This document shows positions 4,254 to 6,249 of a stretch of DNA of 6,249 bases, piece after piece; position 1 is the stretch's first letter, and each line of letters starts with the position of its first letter. Source of the stretch: JAWLBW01 sp041687475 (lineage in GTDB: Bacteria; J088; JAWLBW01); NCBI GenBank assembly GCA_041687475.1, contig JAWLBW010000284.1:1-6249 (forward strand), written 5' to 3'. The notes beneath the pieces were generated by a model. That model ran no database searches and was not told the origin of the DNA. It worked only from the letters and a program-made list of their open reading frames with translations. Position numbers and translations under genes: made by a program.

Positions 4254-5528
4254 GTGTCCCTGGAAGCCAATCACGCGGCCGCCCCTTCGGTCGATGAGCT
4301 CAGATTCGTCGACCTGTACGAGCGCGAAGAGTACGCCGCCGACACCGAAGATGGGTGGCGTCTCGTCATCACCCGTTACAAGCCGATACGGCAGAAGTTC
4401 GAGCAACCTTTGTTCGGCGAGCCGATACTGCTCGTGCATGGGTTCACGCAGAACCGTCACTGCTGGAGCGCGGGCGAGTTCGTCAAGAATCTGCTCTATT
4501 TCGGTATCGACGTTCACATTCTCGAGCTGCGGGGCCACGGCAAGAGCTCGGTCTGGCTGCAGCACCGCCTGCACAAGGATGAGGGCCGTCCGCTGCCCGA
4601 AGACGTCGATTACGGCTGGGACCTCGATTCCTATTTTCTTCATGACTTGCCTGCGGCAGTGGGTGCGGTCAAGAACAAGACCGGTCACGACAGTATCTTT
4701 TACTGCGGTCACAGCATGGGGGGCATGCTGGCCTACGGCTACGCCGGCCTGCATGACGACCTGAAGGGGCTCGTTACCATCGGCTCGCCCAGCCAGTTGG
4801 GGCGGGGGTTTCTGCCGATTCGCGCGGCGGCGGCACTCGATCTGCTTCTTCCCCTTGTCTTTGCCGGGGTGGGCGGCGCCAATTTCGGTCGAAAGGCGTT
4901 GGCGCGCATGACACGGTTGGTGGGCGGCAGGGGCGATGATCCGATCGAGTGGCAGGTAAGGGCTTTGCCTTTCGACACACTGCTTCGTATGTGGGGTCGC
5001 CTCTTCTCAGGCTCATCGTCGACGGGTCTTTCTTTTGTAGACGAGCGCATTCGCTTTCTCTACAACCCCAAACGCGTGCTGCCTGAAAACATTCTCTGGC
5101 TGCTGACCTGGGGGGGCGAGAAGGAGCCGGTCGGGGTACTGCGCGGCTTTGCCAAGTGGATTCGCACGCAGCAGATGCAGTGCAGCCGTACCGGTTATGT
5201 CTTCGCGCGCAACTACCACCGCATTCAGATACCCATGGCCATTATCTTCGGCGACGAAGATCGGCTTGCGAACCTGGCCAGTACCCGGTCGATTTATCGC
5301 AGCGTGAGCTCGGAATACCTGTTGTGGCGCCCGGTGCGAGGTAATTCGCACATGGAGCTTACCATGGGCCATGACATTCGCCAGATATGCTACGACATCA
5401 AGAACCTGATGGAGTATGCCGTTCGCCATGAAACCAAGACGCCCTCACTGCCCAAGCGCAGTGAGGAAACCGTGCGCACCGACGCGACCAGCCGTCGGCT
5501 TCGCCGGCTGCGGCTCGTTCGCCGCTGA
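4254..5528 (+). CDS. Alpha/beta-fold hydrolase (lipase/esterase-like) with large lid insert
   Basis: A 424-residue hydrolase, longer than the 270-320 residues of simple members. The N-terminal block reads EDGWRLVITRYKP (32-44), then ILLVHGFTQNRHCW (58-71) with the oxyanion motif HGF, then LELRGHGKSS (90-99). The nucleophile elbow GHSMGG places Ser154; the acid is probably Asp336 in FGDEDRLA (332-339) and the base His366 in GNSHMEL. The DYGWDLDSYFLHDLPAAV segment (119-136) and the DGW-type start resemble acid-lipase-like bacterial hydrolases. Between strands, residues about 180-315 form a long, partly hydrophobic insert (LDLLLPLVFAGVGGANFG near 195-212) that probably caps the active site, suggesting a bulky or lipid ester substrate. 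No signal peptide is seen, so it is likely cytosolic or membrane-associated. The last 17 residues are Arg-rich (seven Arg in RRLRRLRLVRR). The substrate is unknown. Confidence 0.85.
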   Translation: MSLEANHAAAPSVDELRFVDLYEREEYAADTEDGWRLVITRYKPIRQKFEQPLFGEPILLVHGFTQNRHCWSAGEFVKNLLYFGIDVHILELRGHGKSSVWLQHRLHKDEGRPLPEDVDYGWDLDSYFLHDLPAAVGAVKNKTGHDSIFYCGHSMGGMLAYGYAGLHDDLKGLVTIGSPSQLGRGFLPIRAAAALDLLLPLVFAGVGGANFGRKALARMTRLVGGRGDDPIEWQVRALPFDTLLRMWGRLFSGSSSTGLSFVDERIRFLYNPKRVLPENILWLLTWGGEKEPVGVLRGFAKWIRTQQMQCSRTGYVFARNYHRIQIPMAIIFGDEDRLANLASTRSIYRSVSSEYLLWRPVRGNSHMELTMGHDIRQICYDIKNLMEYAVRHETKTPSLPKRSEETVRTDATSRRLRRLRLVRR

Positions 5529-5534
5529 GTTGCG

Positions 5535-6249
5535 TCAGACGCTTTCGATTTCAGGAGCCGGCTTTGCCGGCTCTTCGTCTTTCGGGGCAGGGGGCTTCGG
5601 CGTGTAGCTTCGGCCAGGCTTCTCGGCGGCATTGCGGGCGCGCATGCGAAACCAGGCGGCGTTGAACTCGGCGCCGGCGATTACGCTCAATGACGTCAGA
5701 TACATCCACAACAGCAGAATGATGAAGCCGCCCAGCGTGCCGTAAATCTTGTTGTAGTTGGCCACATAGGTCACATACAGGCTGAACAGGGCCGAACTGG
5801 CCACCCACCCCGCACCGGCGAAGATGGTGCCGGGCCAGATGGCGCGCCGCATATGGCGCGGCAGATCGGGCCCGAATTTGTAGAGCATGGCAAACGAAGG
5901 CGCAATCATGAGAATCGACAGGGGATGCCGAATCAATTGAAAAGCGGTAATCCACGCGTCCTTCAGGCCGATCAGGTCGAAGAGGCGGGCCAGCAGGGGG
6001 CCCATGACGCCGCTCAGAAAAGCGACGGCGAAGAGAATACCGGTAACGAAAACGAGCCAGATGGCCATTAACCGGGTTTTCCAGATGGGGCGGGTTTCGG
6101 CAACGCCGTATGCCCGTGTCGAGGCCTTGATGAAGACGTGAAAGACACTCGATGCCGGCCAGAGAATGAGCAGAATGCCGAGGGAAATGGACTGTCCGGC
6201 GCTCTCGGGCTGCAGCGTGTGAATGTGATCTCGAACGATGCTGAGCGTG
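5535..6249 (-). CDS. YihY/BrkB-family inner-membrane protein (5' end outside window)
   Basis: The minus strand is open from the window edge to a TGA at 5537-5535, giving the last 237 residues. The frame upstream of the internal ATG at 6068 continues with clear family sequence (ILLILWPASSVFHVFIKASTRAYGVAETRPIWKTRL), so that ATG is not the start. Counting from the window edge, membrane segments lie near residues 20-42, 60-85, 105-124, 138-160 and 170-193. The hallmark block YKFGPDLPRHMRRAIWPGTI (123-142) and the segment NKIYGTLGGFIILLLWMYLTS (166-186) identify the family; AGAEFNAAW follows. The final about 35 residues are a hydrophilic Pro/Lys/Glu tail, probably cytosolic. The family was once labelled ribonuclease BN in error; its true role is unsettled. 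Its stop is 6 bases from the convergent hydrolase stop. Confidence 0.9.
   Translation of the reverse strand, partial: TLSIVRDHIHTLQPESAGQSISLGILLILWPASSVFHVFIKASTRAYGVAETRPIWKTRLMAIWLVFVTGILFAVAFLSGVMGPLLARLFDLIGLKDAWITAFQLIRHPLSILMIAPSFAMLYKFGPDLPRHMRRAIWPGTIFAGAGWVASSALFSLYVTYVANYNKIYGTLGGFIILLLWMYLTSLSVIAGAEFNAAWFRMRARNAAEKPGRSYTPKPPAPKDEEPAKPAPEIESV
5553..5583 (+). terminator. Possible terminator of the hydrolase gene, inside the 3' end of the opposing gene
   Basis: GAGCCGGC-TTT-GCCGGCTC (5555-5573) is a perfect 8-bp stem with a 3-base loop; a G-U and an A-U pair can extend it to 10 bp. It begins 26 bases after the hydrolase stop and is followed by the moderately T-rich TTCGTCTTTC. The weak T tract keeps confidence moderate. 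The same bases encode the Lys/Glu/Pro-rich tail of the opposing membrane protein. Confidence 0.42.

Noticed and set aside
4200..4754. Minus-strand open frame of 184 codons over the hydrolase start
   Set aside because: Antisense shadow; the plus-strand frame has the oxyanion and nucleophile motifs and a strong ribosome site.
5535..6068. Complete 177-residue membrane protein starting at ATG 6068
   Set aside because: The frame continues upstream to the window edge with conserved YihY/BrkB sequence, so the ATG is internal.
5535..6249. Ribonuclease BN
   Set aside because: This is an old misannotation of the YihY/BrkB family; the protein is polytopic membrane with no nuclease motif.

Overview
The window comes from a Gram-negative (diderm) bacterium of fairly high GC content. 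A TonB-dependent outer-membrane receptor requires an outer membrane, and GC-rich third codon positions are common in all five genes. I could not fix the phylum from these genes. There are no RNA genes, insertion sequences, phage genes, integrase or CRISPR array, and this reads as an ordinary chromosomal region.

Layout: (1) 1-1719, minus strand, a TonB-dependent receptor whose 3' end lies outside the window. (2) 1720-2031, a 312-base divergent intergenic region with a palindromic -10-like element readable on both strands, overlapping inverted repeats and several possible RNA hairpins. (3) 2032-3039, plus strand, a zinc- and probably NADPH-dependent alcohol dehydrogenase/aldehyde reductase of the Ahr/CAD type. 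(4) 3040-3230, a gap between convergent genes with a short-loop G-rich motif and two inverted arrays of degenerate 7-base repeats. (5) 3231-4109, minus strand, a class IV PLP aminotransferase/lyase (4-amino-4-deoxychorismate lyase or branched-chain aminotransferase type). (6) 4110-4253, a divergent promoter region. (7) 4254-5528, plus strand, a large alpha/beta hydrolase with an intact Ser-Asp-His triad. (8) 5535 to the window end, minus strand, the C-terminal part of a YihY/BrkB-family inner-membrane protein, separated by 6 bases from the convergent hydrolase.

No two adjacent genes share a strand, so there is no operon here; each gene is probably its own transcription unit. The clearest possible regulatory link is between the receptor and the dehydrogenase, whose candidate promoters share one palindrome. 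I see no multi-gene novel system. What merits a second look is in the intergenic DNA: the symmetric promoter element, the heptad repeats, the possible leaderless transcript of the aminotransferase, and start-site ambiguity in two genes.
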